The notes beneath the pieces were generated by a model. That model saw only the letters and a list, made by a program, of their open reading frames with translations. It was not told where the DNA came from and made no database searches. The position numbers were made by a program, and so were the translations under genes. A stretch of 64,000 nt of DNA from Izhakiella australiensis (GTDB lineage: Bacteria; Pseudomonadota; Gammaproteobacteria; Enterobacterales; Enterobacteriaceae): assembly GCF_002006995.1 (NCBI RefSeq), contig NZ_MRUL01000015.1, positions 45,854 to 109,853 of the forward strand, in the 5' to 3' direction. Of the stretch, positions 19,928 through 28,445 are shown piece by piece; position 1 is the first letter of the stretch, and the number at the start of each line of letters is the position of its first letter.

Positions 19928-20832
19928 ACAGCGATTCGCCGCTGTTGCCCGCCGTTGAGGGATTTCTGCGCTACCTTAAGGTTGAGCGTCAGCTTAGCCC
20001 TCTGACGCAGAAAAACTACCGGCGCCAGCTGCTGACGGTCATCGCCATTGCTGCAGAGATGGGCGTTGCAAAATGGGTGGATCTTGATGCCGCTCGCGTG
20101 CGCGCGCTGGCCGCGCGCAGCCGGCGCGATGGCTTACAGGCCTCCAGCCTGGCATTGCGTCTTTCAGCGCTGCGCAGCTTCCTCGACTGGTTAGTGCGGC
20201 AGGGCGAACTAAAAGCGAATCCGGCGAAAAGCGTTTCGACACCGAAAACGGCGCGCCATCTACCGAAGAATATGGATGTTGATGAGGTTAATCAGCTACT
20301 GAATATCGATCTTAACGATCCGCTTTCAGTGCGTGACCGGACGATGCTGGAGGTGATGTACGGCGCGGGATTGCGTCTCTCCGAGCTGGTGGGTCTTGAC
20401 ACCCGCCACCTCGACCTCGACAGCGGTGAAGTCTGGGTTATGGGTAAAGGCAGCAAAGAGCGCCGCCTGCCCGTTGGCGCCACGGCCGTAAGCTGGCTGC
20501 AGCGCTGGCTGGAAATGCGCGAGCTGCTGGAGCCGGAAGATAACGCGCTGTTTATATCAAAAAACGGCGGACGCCTTTCCGCGCGCAGCGTACAGAAGCG
20601 CTTTGCGCAATGGGGCGTCAGGCAGCAAGTTAGCAGTCATATTCATCCCCACAAACTACGCCACTCATTTGCTACCCATATGCTGGAATCGAGCGGAGAT
20701 TTGCGCGCCGTTCAGGAGCTGCTGGGGCATGCAAATCTTACCACCACCCAGATATACACTCACTTAGACTTTCAACACCTGGCATCGGTGTATGATGCTG
20801 CCCATCCGAGGGCAAAACGAGGGAAATCCTGA
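19924..20832 (+). CDS. xerC: XerC, site-specific tyrosine recombinase
   Basis: With XerD it resolves chromosome dimers at dif under FtsK control. It has 302 residues. An N-terminal SAM-like DNA-binding domain (about residues 8-95) precedes the catalytic domain. The catalytic set is R151, K175, H243, R246, H269 and nucleophile Y278 ([11 protein letters not shown]). All are present, so it should be active. It overlaps yigA by four bases and yigB by one. Confidence 0.98.
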   Translation: MNSDSPLLPAVEGFLRYLKVERQLSPLTQKNYRRQLLTVIAIAAEMGVAKWVDLDAARVRALAARSRRDGLQASSLALRLSALRSFLDWLVRQGELKANPAKSVSTPKTARHLPKNMDVDEVNQLLNIDLNDPLSVRDRTMLEVMYGAGLRLSELVGLDTRHLDLDSGEVWVMGKGSKERRLPVGATAVSWLQRWLEMRELLEPEDNALFISKNGGRLSARSVQKRFAQWGVRQQVSSHIHPHKLRHSFATHMLESSGDLRAVQELLGHANLTTTQIYTHLDFQHLASVYDAAHPRAKRGKS

Positions 20833-21548
20833 TGCACTTCTATCGCCCACTGCGTCCCGTAGCCGCTATCACTTTCGACCTTGACGATACGCTGTACGAC
20901 AATGGGCCGGTGATCCGCAAAACCACGGCGGAATCACACGCTGCGCTGCAGGCCTGGCATCCAAATATGCAGGATTTCAGCGTTGCGGCTTATCAGGAGA
21001 TACGTGACCAGCTGCTGACGGAGGAGCCGGAGATCTACCACGACGTGACCGAATGGCGTCGGCGCGCGGTGGCGCGTGCAATGGAGACGATGGGCTTGAC
21101 GCCGGCGCAGGCGCAGTCCGGGGCGGCGGAAGTGATGTCAGTATTTGCCCGCTGGCGCAGCGAAGTTCAGGTGCCGGCGGAAACCCATACCACGCTGGCG
21201 GCCCTGTCGCAGCGCTTTCCTCTGGTGGCGATCACCAACGGCAACGCCGAGCCTGCGCGCTTTGGCCTTGAATCATATTTCCAGTTTGTACTGCGTGCCG
21301 GCCCGGATGGGCGGGCTAAACCTTATGAAGATATGTACCGCATTGCGGCGCAGCGTCTCGGGCTGGAAGCGCAGCAGATCCTGCACGTTGGCGACGATCT
21401 GACCACTGACGTTGCGGGCGCGGTGCGCTTTGGCATGCAGGCCTGCTGGATCAATCTGCGCGACGGCAATCTGATGAAGATCGCCGATTCACGCCTGCTT
21501 CCCACGCTGGAAATCACCCAGTTGGCATCGCTGACTGCGTTGATATAA
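20832..21548 (+). CDS. yigB: YigB, HAD-superfamily FMN phosphatase
   Basis: 238-residue HAD hydrolase. E. coli YigB dephosphorylates FMN in riboflavin metabolism. Motif I is FDLDDT with nucleophile D16 and D18. Motif II is the VAITNGNAE segment, and motif III/IV is the K in GRAKPYEDMY plus the acidic pair in LHVGDDLTTDVAGA. A helical cap occupies about residues 25-110. The uvrD promoter overlaps its 3' end. Confidence 0.93.
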   Translation: MHFYRPLRPVAAITFDLDDTLYDNGPVIRKTTAESHAALQAWHPNMQDFSVAAYQEIRDQLLTEEPEIYHDVTEWRRRAVARAMETMGLTPAQAQSGAAEVMSVFARWRSEVQVPAETHTTLAALSQRFPLVAITNGNAEPARFGLESYFQFVLRAGPDGRAKPYEDMYRIAAQRLGLEAQQILHVGDDLTTDVAGAVRFGMQACWINLRDGNLMKIADSRLLPTLEITQLASLTALI

Positions 21549-21549
21549 T
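21522..21549 (+). promoter_or_regulatory. uvrD promoter
   Basis: TTGGCA (21522-21527), a 16-base spacer, TATAAT (21544-21549), overlapping the yigB stop codon. The same TTGGCA...TATAAT arrangement inside the end of yigB is known for E. coli uvrD. The start would be near 21556, giving a leader of about 100 bases. Confidence 0.8.
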
Positions 21550-21602
21550 TCAGGCCACATCACGTAATTGACGTGACACGAGCGCGCTTGCGGGATAAAG
21601 TT

Positions 21603-21622
21603 TAGTGGATAAATATCCAGTA
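21603..21622. promoter_or_regulatory. Candidate LexA box of uvrD
   Basis: Read on the minus strand this is TACTGGATATTTATCCACTA. It matches the palindromic LexA optimum TACTGTATATATATACAGTA at 16 of 20 bases by eye, including both CTG/CA cores except one G. It lies about 50 bases downstream of the likely start, farther than the E. coli uvrD box. A second, weaker promoter (TTGCGG 21588-21593, AAATAT 21611-21616) would overlap it. Confidence 0.5.
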
Positions 21623-21656
21623 ATGCAGCTGGCGCTGCACAACTCTGATGGTGCTT

Positions 21657-23819
21657 ATGGACGTTTCTGACCTGCTCAACAGCCTTAACGATAAACAACG
21701 TGAAGCCGTCGCGGCGCCGCGCGGCAATATGCTGGTACTGGCCGGAGCAGGCAGTGGTAAGACCCGCGTGCTGGTGCATCGTATTGCCTGGCTGCTGGGC
21801 GTGGAGAATTGCTCACCTTATTCGGTTATGGCGGTGACGTTCACCAATAAAGCCGCGGCGGAGATGCGCCATCGTATCGAACAGCTGATCGGCACCAGCC
21901 AGGGCGGGATGTGGATCGGCACCTTCCACGGCCTTGCGCATCGTCTTCTGCGCGCCCACCATCTTGATGCCCGGCTGCCGCAGGATTTTCAGATCCTGGA
22001 CAGTGAAGACCAGTTGCGCTTATTAAAGCGCCTGATTAAGGCGATGAATCTTGATGAGAAACAGTGGCCGGCACGTCAGGCGATGTGGTACATCAACGGT
22101 AAGAAAGACGAAGGCCTGCGTCCAAACCATATTGAATCCTACGGCAATCCGATCGAGCAAACCTGGCTGCGCATCTACCAGGCGTATCAGGAGGCGTGCG
22201 ATCGCGCCGGGCTGGTGGATTTTGCCGAGCTGCTGCTGCGCGCCCACGAGCTATGGCTGACAAAGCCCCATATTCTTAACCATTACCGTGAACGCTTTAC
22301 CAACGTGTTGGTGGATGAATTTCAGGATACCAACAGTATTCAGTACGCCTGGATTCGGCTGCTGGCTGGCGATAGCGGTAAAGTCACTATCGTTGGCGAT
22401 GATGACCAGTCAATTTATGGCTGGCGCGGCGCACAGGTGGAAAATATTCAGCGCTTTCTCAGCGATTTCCCCGGCGCGCAAACTATTCGTCTTGAGCAAA
22501 ACTATCGCTCAACCAGCAATATCCTTACCGCCGCTAACGCGCTGATTGCCAATAATAATGGTCGGCTTGGTAAGGAGCTGTGGACCGACGGCAGCGATGG
22601 CGAGCCAATATCCCTTTACTGTGCCTTTAACGAATTGGATGAAGCTCGCTTTGTAGTGAATCGCATCAAGGTGTGGATGGAAAACGGCGGCGCGCTCAGC
22701 GACTGCGCCATTCTTTATCGCAGCAACGCCCAGTCGCGCGTGCTGGAAGAGGCGCTGCTGCAGACCAGCATGCCTTACCGTATCTATGGCGGCATGCGCT
22801 TCTTCGAGCGTCAGGAAATTAAAGACGCGCTGGCGTATCTGCGCCTGATTTCTAACCGTAATGACGACGCGGCTTTCGAACGCGTGGTCAACACGCCGAC
22901 GCGAGGTATCGGCGATCGCACGCTGGATGTTGTGCGTCAGACTTCGCGCGATCGCGGCGTGACGCTGTGGCAGGCTACTCGCGCTTTACTGCAAGAGAAA
23001 GCGCTGGCCGGTCGTGCCGCATCGGCGCTGCAGCGCTTTACCGAGCTGGTGGACGCGCTGGCCCATGACACCGCAGAGCTGCCGCTGTACGTACAAACCG
23101 ATCGGGTGATTAAAGACTCCGGGCTGTGGTTGATGTATGAAGAGGAAAAGGGCGAAAAGGGCCAGGCGCGCATCGAAAACTTAGAAGAACTGGTCAACGC
23201 CACGCGCCAGTTCAGCTATCAGGATGAAGATCAGGATCTGATGCCGCTGCAGGCGTTTCTCTCTCATGCCGCACTTGAGGCGGGGGAAGGCCAGGCTGAC
23301 AAATGGCAGGACTCCGTGCAATTGATGACCATGCATGCAGCCAAAGGGCTGGAGTTTCAGCAGGTATTTATCGTCGGTATGGAAGAGGGAATGTTCCCCA
23401 GCCAGATGTCGCTGGAAGAGGGCGGGCGTCTGGAAGAGGAGCGCCGCCTTGCCTACGTCGGCGTTACCCGCGCGATGCAGAAGCTCACGCTTACCTACGC
23501 GGAAACCCGTCGCCTGTATGGCAAAGAGGTTTATCATCGTCCCTCGCGGTTTATCGGCGAGCTGCCGGAAACCTGCGTTGAAGAGGTACGCCTGCGCGCC
23601 AGCGTCAGCCGTCCGGTCAGCCACCAGCGCATGGGAACGCCAGTAGCGAAAAATGACAGTGGCTTTGCGCTCGGTCAGCGGGTGCGCCACGCCAAGTTCG
23701 GCGAGGGCACCATTATCAACCTGGAAGGCAGCGGCGATCACAGCCGATTACAGGTGGCATTCCAGGGGCAGGGCATTAAATGGCTGGTCGCCGCCTACGC
23801 CCGGCTGGAAACGATGTGA
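21657..23819 (+). CDS. uvrD: UvrD, DNA helicase II
   Basis: SF1A 3'-5' helicase for nucleotide excision repair, mismatch repair and removal of RecA filaments. It has 720 residues, as in E. coli. Walker A is LAGAGSGKT (K35) and Walker B is VDEFQDTN near residue 220. Other motifs present are GDDDQSIYGWRGA, QNYRST, MTMHAAKGLEF and YVGVTRA. The C-terminal Tudor-like, RNA polymerase-binding part (VRHAKFGEGTI) is intact. I chose ATG 21657 over the GTG at 21648 because it gives the family N terminus MDVSDLLNSLN. Confidence 0.98.
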   Translation: MDVSDLLNSLNDKQREAVAAPRGNMLVLAGAGSGKTRVLVHRIAWLLGVENCSPYSVMAVTFTNKAAAEMRHRIEQLIGTSQGGMWIGTFHGLAHRLLRAHHLDARLPQDFQILDSEDQLRLLKRLIKAMNLDEKQWPARQAMWYINGKKDEGLRPNHIESYGNPIEQTWLRIYQAYQEACDRAGLVDFAELLLRAHELWLTKPHILNHYRERFTNVLVDEFQDTNSIQYAWIRLLAGDSGKVTIVGDDDQSIYGWRGAQVENIQRFLSDFPGAQTIRLEQNYRSTSNILTAANALIANNNGRLGKELWTDGSDGEPISLYCAFNELDEARFVVNRIKVWMENGGALSDCAILYRSNAQSRVLEEALLQTSMPYRIYGGMRFFERQEIKDALAYLRLISNRNDDAAFERVVNTPTRGIGDRTLDVVRQTSRDRGVTLWQATRALLQEKALAGRAASALQRFTELVDALAHDTAELPLYVQTDRVIKDSGLWLMYEEEKGEKGQARIENLEELVNATRQFSYQDEDQDLMPLQAFLSHAALEAGEGQADKWQDSVQLMTMHAAKGLEFQQVFIVGMEEGMFPSQMSLEEGGRLEEERRLAYVGVTRAMQKLTLTYAETRRLYGKEVYHRPSRFIGELPETCVEEVRLRASVSRPVSHQRMGTPVAKNDSGFALGQRVRHAKFGEGTIINLEGSGDHSRLQVAFQGQGIKWLVAAYARLETM

Positions 23820-23825
23820 GCAGCG

Positions 23826-24311
23826 TCAGGCGTTCGGTTGTTGGCTGAATTGCTCGCCGACGCCGGCGCTACGGTACCAGGCCATCACCTGGCCGCATTC
23901 CGCCTCGCCTTCGCGTGGGGCCCATTGCTGGCAATGCTCTTCGCTTAGCGCCAGGTAAGGCCCCTGTTTTACTTCAAAAATAACGCCGCCGTTATCCAGT
24001 GAAAGCACTGCGTGCCAGGCCCCGGCGGGAATTTCAATCAGCGTTGTCTCTTCGCCGAGTAGCGTGCGTTGCAAAACGCTGCCAGCGTCATTAAACAGTA
24101 GCACCACGAAGCGTCCTGTAAGCGGCGTAAGCACTTCCCAGGTTTGCAGATGACGATGCGGGCGGATGTAGGTTCCCGGCTCCATGGCGATAGCCAGTCG
24201 TTGTACCGGATCGCTCAGCTCGGCATGCAGGTTGAGATTGCTGCGCAAACGCGCGGCGCCGGCGGCCTGCTGGCTCAGCGTGGCTAAATCATTAGGGGTA
24301 ATCTGTTTCAT
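23826..24311 (-). CDS. WbuC-like cupin-fold metalloprotein
   Basis: 161-residue single-domain cupin resembling WbuC, whose E. coli copy sits in O-antigen clusters. Putative metal ligands are H52 and H54 (RPHRHLQTWEV), E59 and H100 (IPAGAWHAV). It is convergent with uvrD, only six bases from its stop, with no room for a terminator. E. coli K-12 has nothing like it here. The frame is open upstream to 24389, but ATG 24311 has a GGGAA-type ribosome site and gives a normal N terminus. The reaction is unknown. Confidence 0.8.
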   Translation of the reverse strand: MKQITPNDLATLSQQAAGAARLRSNLNLHAELSDPVQRLAIAMEPGTYIRPHRHLQTWEVLTPLTGRFVVLLFNDAGSVLQRTLLGEETTLIEIPAGAWHAVLSLDNGGVIFEVKQGPYLALSEEHCQQWAPREGEAECGQVMAWYRSAGVGEQFSQQPNA

Positions 24312-24761
24312 GTCTGGTTCCCTGGTATAATCATCGTCAGAAAGAGCGTTAACATAGCAGAATTTTGCCAGCGGCGGATCGCTGCGCACGGAGTAAACGC
24401 CAGCCCGCGTCCGGCCTGAATGGGATATGCTAAACTGTAAAAAGTTCGGGAATACGGCAGGTTAATGAATAATCAGCCTTTCTCCGCCGCCGCGGTTGAC
24501 GATGATTTCATCCCGGCGTAACATGCGCGCACCATTATCCTGAGAGGACAATTGCCTTGGACACACCCAGTAGATGCTGGCTCAACCACCTGGCCAACAG
24601 GTGCAACTTCTAAGGCTATCCCTCTGCGCTGATAGCCTTAGTGGTTGTTGGCGACCACATATCCGTCGCTCTGAGTCAGTACCGCAAGCTGACCGAAACG
24701 TAAGTTTCCACCGTGTTCAAGCGTAATGTCCCGTCTGTGACCATGAGCTGGGAGTACTGCT
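24312..24761 (+). promoter_or_regulatory. corA upstream region and long leader
   Basis: 450 bases with no long gene. It contains a perfect inverted repeat AAGGCTATC ... GATAGCCTT around 24612-24640, without a T-run. The short reading frame 24574-24726 is listed separately. In Salmonella the corA leader carries a short ORF (corL) that controls Rho-dependent termination; this layout is compatible. Promoter elements were not assigned. Confidence 0.55.
24574..24726 (+). CDS. Possible leader peptide ORF upstream of corA
   Basis: A 50-codon reading frame (starts MLAQPPGQQ, ends HRVQA) ending 35 bases before corA. It includes a Pro-Pro pair early and runs through the AAGGCTATC/GATAGCCTT hairpin, so its translation would change leader folding. 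An in-frame GTG at 24601 is an alternative start. The ribosome site is poor (GGACACACCCAG). It could be a corL-like regulatory ORF or simply an open stretch; I cannot recall the corL sequence well enough to compare. Confidence 0.35.
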   Translation: MLAQPPGQQVQLLRLSLCADSLSGCWRPHIRRSESVPQADRNVSFHRVQA

Positions 24762-25715
24762 ATGCTGAGCGCTTTTAAACTGGATGACAACCGTCTGACG
24801 CGCCTGGAACTTGATGAACAGCCAGGCGATCTGCAACTTTCTCTCTGGGTCGATTTGATTGAACCTCAGGAAGACGAACGAAATCTGGTGCAAAGCCAGC
24901 TGGGTCAGAGCCTGGCAACCCGTATTGAACTGGAAGACATTGAGGCCTCCGCCCGCTTCTTTGAAGATGAAGACGGTCTGCACATCCACTCCTTTTTCTT
25001 TTATGAAGATGCCGAAGACCACGCGGGCAACAGCACCGTGGCGTTTACCCTGCGCGAAGGGCGACTGTACACCCTGCGCGAGCGCGAGCTGCCGGCCTTC
25101 CGCCTTTACCGCATGCGCGCGCGCGGCCAGACGCTGATTGACGGCAATGCTTTTGAGCTGCTGCTGGATCTGTTTGAAACCAAAATTGAACAGCTGGCAG
25201 ATGAAATAGAGAGCATTTACACCTCGCTGGAGAAACTCAGTCGGGTGCTGATGGAAGGCCATCAGGGCGATGAGTTTGATGAAGCGCTGGCCCGCCTTGC
25301 CGGACTGGAAGATATTGGCTGGAAAGTACGCCTCTGCCTGATGGATACCCAGCGCGCGCTTAACTTTCTGATACGTAAGGCGCGATTGCCGACCAATCAG
25401 CTGGAACAAGCGCGTGAAGTGCTGCGCGATATCGAATCGCTGCTGCCGCACAATGAATCACTGTTCCAGAAGGTAAACTTCCTGATGCAGGCGGCGATGG
25501 GGTTCATCAGCATTGAACAGAACCGCATCATTAAAATCTTCTCGGTGGTCTCGGTGGTTTTCCTGCCGCCAACCTTAGTCGCATCCAGCTATGGGATGAA
25601 CTTCGACTTTATGCCGGAGCTGCACTGGAGCTTTGGCTACCCCGGCGCCATCTCGCTGATGATCCTGGCCGGTCTGGCTCCCTATCTGTATTTTAAACGG
25701 CGCAACTGGCTGTAA
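24762..25715 (+). CDS. corA: CorA, magnesium/cobalt transporter
   Basis: Pentameric inner-membrane channel for Mg2+, also carrying Co2+ and Ni2+. It has 317 residues (316 in E. coli). A long cytoplasmic funnel domain with a helical stalk is followed by two C-terminal membrane helices. The selectivity motif GMN is at residues 278-280, followed by MPEL, and the basic tail ends KRRNWL. It has its own transcription unit with a long leader and a strong hairpin downstream. Confidence 0.98.
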   Translation: MLSAFKLDDNRLTRLELDEQPGDLQLSLWVDLIEPQEDERNLVQSQLGQSLATRIELEDIEASARFFEDEDGLHIHSFFFYEDAEDHAGNSTVAFTLREGRLYTLRERELPAFRLYRMRARGQTLIDGNAFELLLDLFETKIEQLADEIESIYTSLEKLSRVLMEGHQGDEFDEALARLAGLEDIGWKVRLCLMDTQRALNFLIRKARLPTNQLEQAREVLRDIESLLPHNESLFQKVNFLMQAAMGFISIEQNRIIKIFSVVSVVFLPPTLVASSYGMNFDFMPELHWSFGYPGAISLMILAGLAPYLYFKRRNWL

Positions 25716-25770
25716 GGCGTTACGCGCTGCTTATACCGCCGCCGGGACTTAACCTGCTTATCATTTAATA

Positions 25771-25798
25771 AAACCAGCGGCCGTCTGGCCGCTGGTTT
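25771..25798. terminator. Bidirectional terminator between corA and rarD
   Basis: AAACCAGCGGCC (25771-25782), loop GTCT, GGCCGCTGGTTT (25787-25798): a perfect 12-bp stem between convergent genes, with A and T flanks able to serve as U tracts in either direction. Confidence 0.9.
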
Positions 25799-25830
25799 AT
25801 TGCTGATATATCGGTACTTAAATGCGGGTG

Positions 25831-26733
25831 TCAGGCGGTTTTCTGCGCCGCATTACGCCGCATTGCCAGCAGGGCATCAAAGATAAACAGTGCCAGAGCG
25901 CCCCAGATAAAGGCGAAGGTTACGGCTTTGTCCCGGCTTAGCGTCTCACCATAAAACATCACCGCCAGCAGAAACATTAGCGTCGGGCCGAGGTACTGAA
26001 AAAAGCCGACGGTGGATAGACGCAAGCGGGCGCAGGCGGCGGTAAACAGGAGCAGGGGGATAGTGGTCACAATGCCAGCCGCGATGAGCAGCAGATTCAG
26101 CGACAGCGTATTGTTAGCCAGGTGGCTGGTTGGGCTGTCGGCGATACAGAACAGATAAATCGCGGAGGGGATCAGCAGCCAGCTGGTTTCCAGCAGCATT
26201 CCCGTCTGGGCATCGACCGCCAGTTTTTTTCTGATTAAACCGTAGCAGGAGAAGCTTAGCGCGAGGCCGAGGGAGATCCAGGGGACGGAACCAAACCTCC
26301 ACAGCTGAATAAACACACCGCAGGCCGCCAGCGCCACGGCAAGCCATTGTAAACGCCGGAAGCGCTCTCCCAAAAACAGCATCCCCATTAGCACGTTGAC
26401 CAGTGGGTTGATAAAGTAGCCGAGGCTGGATTCAAGCATATGGTGGTTGTTCACTGCCCAGATAAATAGCAGCCAGTTGCCGCCGATGGTGACGGCGGTT
26501 ACTGCCAGCAGCAGCACTTTACGCGGATGACGCAGGGTGGCGCGGACGTTAGGCCAGCTGCGGCTGATGCTCAGCAGGATCAGCATAAAGAAAAACGACC
26601 AGATAACCCGGTGCGTCATAATTTCATCGGGAGCGACCTGCTGAATGGTTTTAAAATAAGCTGGAGCGATACCCCAGATAAAATAGGCGCCGAGAGCAAA
26701 CAGAATGCCCTGACGCGTTTGTTGAGTGTCCAT
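25831..26733 (-). CDS. rarD: RarD, EamA/DMT-family transporter
   Basis: 300-residue inner-membrane protein with ten predicted helices in two EamA repeats. It begins TRQGILFALGAYFIWGIAPAYFKTI, the RarD signature, with QVAPDEIMTHRVIWS after the first helix. Related proteins export small metabolites; E. coli RarD was linked to chloramphenicol resistance by name only, and its substrate is unproven. In E. coli yigF and yigG lie between corA and rarD; both are missing here. Confidence 0.92.
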   Translation of the reverse strand: MDTQQTRQGILFALGAYFIWGIAPAYFKTIQQVAPDEIMTHRVIWSFFFMLILLSISRSWPNVRATLRHPRKVLLLAVTAVTIGGNWLLFIWAVNNHHMLESSLGYFINPLVNVLMGMLFLGERFRRLQWLAVALAACGVFIQLWRFGSVPWISLGLALSFSCYGLIRKKLAVDAQTGMLLETSWLLIPSAIYLFCIADSPTSHLANNTLSLNLLLIAAGIVTTIPLLLFTAACARLRLSTVGFFQYLGPTLMFLLAVMFYGETLSRDKAVTFAFIWGALALFIFDALLAMRRNAAQKTA

Positions 26734-26842
26734 GAGAAAAGCTCTTTTAAATCAGTCCTGAAGTCTAACCATAGTTGGCGTTTTCAAACAATAGTTAAAC
26801 GGATAATACGCATCAATTGCCCGGCCTGGTGGTGCTGGCAGG

Positions 26843-27313
26843 TTAGCCAACCATGTAAGTCGCGGTTGCGCTGGCGATGTGCACGCCGGCGTCGTTGTGA
26901 AGCTCCACCCGTGCGACCGATATTTTATTTCCGGCGCGCAGCAGGCTGCTGCTGGCGGTGAAATGCTCGCCGCGTCCGGGACGCAGATAGTCGACGCGCA
27001 GGTCGATGGTGCCCATGCGCGCCAGGCGCTGTTTTAACTCATTTTCTTCGATATGTTCGTGGCGGGTCAGTGCCGCAGTGACGCAAACCAGCCCGGCAGC
27101 AACGTCAAGTACCGCAGCAATGGCGCCGCCGTGTAAAATTTTTTGCGCAACGTTGCCGACCAGCATCTGCTGATTAGTGATTTGCAGTTCGGCGAAATGA
27201 GATTCGAGGCGCAGTAACTTCATGCCAAGCGCCTGATTAAAGGGCATGTGATAAACAAATATATCGCCAATCAGCTGGCGGGCTTGCTGAGAACTGAGCA
27301 GATTGCCTGACAT
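26843..27313 (-). CDS. yigI: YigI, hotdog-fold thioesterase
   Basis: 156-residue PaaI-type hotdog protein, probably a medium/long-chain acyl-CoA thioesterase; E. coli YigI has such activity. The signature region is [22 protein letters not shown], with HGG as the usual acyl-CoA loop. A beta-sheet follows ([42 protein letters not shown]). It is divergent from pldA, so two fatty-acyl-related genes share a control region. Confidence 0.9.
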   Translation of the reverse strand: MSGNLLSSQQARQLIGDIFVYHMPFNQALGMKLLRLESHFAELQITNQQMLVGNVAQKILHGGAIAAVLDVAAGLVCVTAALTRHEHIEENELKQRLARMGTIDLRVDYLRPGRGEHFTASSSLLRAGNKISVARVELHNDAGVHIASATATYMVG

Positions 27314-27504
27314 TGCAGCCTTTCCTTGCAGGATTAAATGTAATCAGTATGTTAATGACTAAAGCATTTTAAGCTTGTGATGGCGTGCTTTCCACTTTCA
27401 GAAATCAGCGCTGATGAAACGTGCAGTTTCTGTGTAGAATAGCCTGCCTTTTTACGGCCCTTATTTATTATTTTTGCGCTCATCATATTACTCTGGAGAG
27501 ATCT

Positions 27505-28383
27505 ATGCGGATGTTCAAAGGATTGCTGATGGCAGCCCTCCTGCTGCCCGTAATAGCCAATGCCGAAGAAGCAACGCTCAAAGACGTGCATGATAAACCG
27601 GCAGTGAAGGGGAGTATCATCGCTAACTTGCTGGAAAAGCACGATAATCCATTTTTGCTTTACCCTTACGAAAGCAACTACGTGCTTTATACCTACTCCA
27701 GTAATATGAATAAAGAAGCGATAAGCTCTTATAACTGGTCGGATAAAGCGAAAAACGATGAAGTTAAGTTCCAGCTAAGTCTGGCGTTTCCGCTGTGGCG
27801 CGGCATTCTTGGCGATAATTCGGTGCTGGCAGCGTCATATACTCAGCGCTCATGGTGGCAATTCTCTAACCGCAGCGCCTCTTCACCGTTCAGAGAAACC
27901 GACTATGAGCCGCAAATTTTTCTCGGCTGGGCCACCGATTATAGCTTTGCCGGGTGGACGCTACGCGATGTTGAAGTCGGGCTTAACCATCAGTCCAACG
28001 GGCGTTCAGAGCCTACTTCACGCAGCTGGAACCGGGTTTATGCGCGTTTGATGGCGCAAAACGGTAACTGGCTGGCGGAAGTGAAGCCCTGGTACCGTAT
28101 TCCGGAAAGTGAAAATAACGACGATAACCGGGATATCACCAAATACATGGGGTATTATCGCCTGAAGCTGGGTTATCAGTGGGGCGAAAGTATTTTCAGC
28201 GTTCAGGGTAACTACAACTGGAACAGCGGCTATGGTGGTGCGGAGCTGGGCTGGAGCTATCCTGTCAGCGAGCATGTTCGTTTCTATACCCAGCTGTTCA
28301 GCGGCTACGGTGAATCACTTATCGATTATAATCATCGCCAGACGCGCGTTGGCGTTGGCGTGATGCTAAACGATCTGTTTTAA
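27505..28383 (+). CDS. pldA: PldA, outer-membrane phospholipase A
   Basis: Calcium-dependent outer-membrane phospholipase/lysophospholipase A that degrades mislocalised outer-leaflet phospholipid. It has 292 residues with a signal peptide cleaved after A20. The catalytic residues are H162, S164 (NHQSNGRS) and N176, which become H142, S144 and N156 in the mature protein, the E. coli numbering. The C terminus ends in the barrel signal VGVGVMLNDLF. I chose ATG 27505, which has GGAGAG upstream, over an open frame from 27421. Confidence 0.97.
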   Translation: MRMFKGLLMAALLLPVIANAEEATLKDVHDKPAVKGSIIANLLEKHDNPFLLYPYESNYVLYTYSSNMNKEAISSYNWSDKAKNDEVKFQLSLAFPLWRGILGDNSVLAASYTQRSWWQFSNRSASSPFRETDYEPQIFLGWATDYSFAGWTLRDVEVGLNHQSNGRSEPTSRSWNRVYARLMAQNGNWLAEVKPWYRIPESENNDDNRDITKYMGYYRLKLGYQWGESIFSVQGNYNWNSGYGGAELGWSYPVSEHVRFYTQLFSGYGESLIDYNHRQTRVGVGVMLNDLF

Positions 28384-28387
28384 TTGT

Positions 28388-28422
28388 CAGGCGGGCGTTC
28401 CGACGCTCGCCTGTTAGGTTTT
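28388..28422 (+). terminator. Probable pldA terminator
   Basis: CAGGCGGGCGT, loop TCCG, ACGCTCGCCTG: an 11-bp stem with one G-T pair, followed by TTAGGTTTTA. It starts five bases after the pldA stop and ends before recQ. The U tract is interrupted. Confidence 0.55.
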
Positions 28423-28445
28423 ATACACGTCATATTGGGGAGCAT

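Noticed and set aside
24717..25451. 244-codon minus-strand frame over corA
   Set aside because: Antisense shadow of corA, Gln/Phe-rich, no ribosome site or family features.
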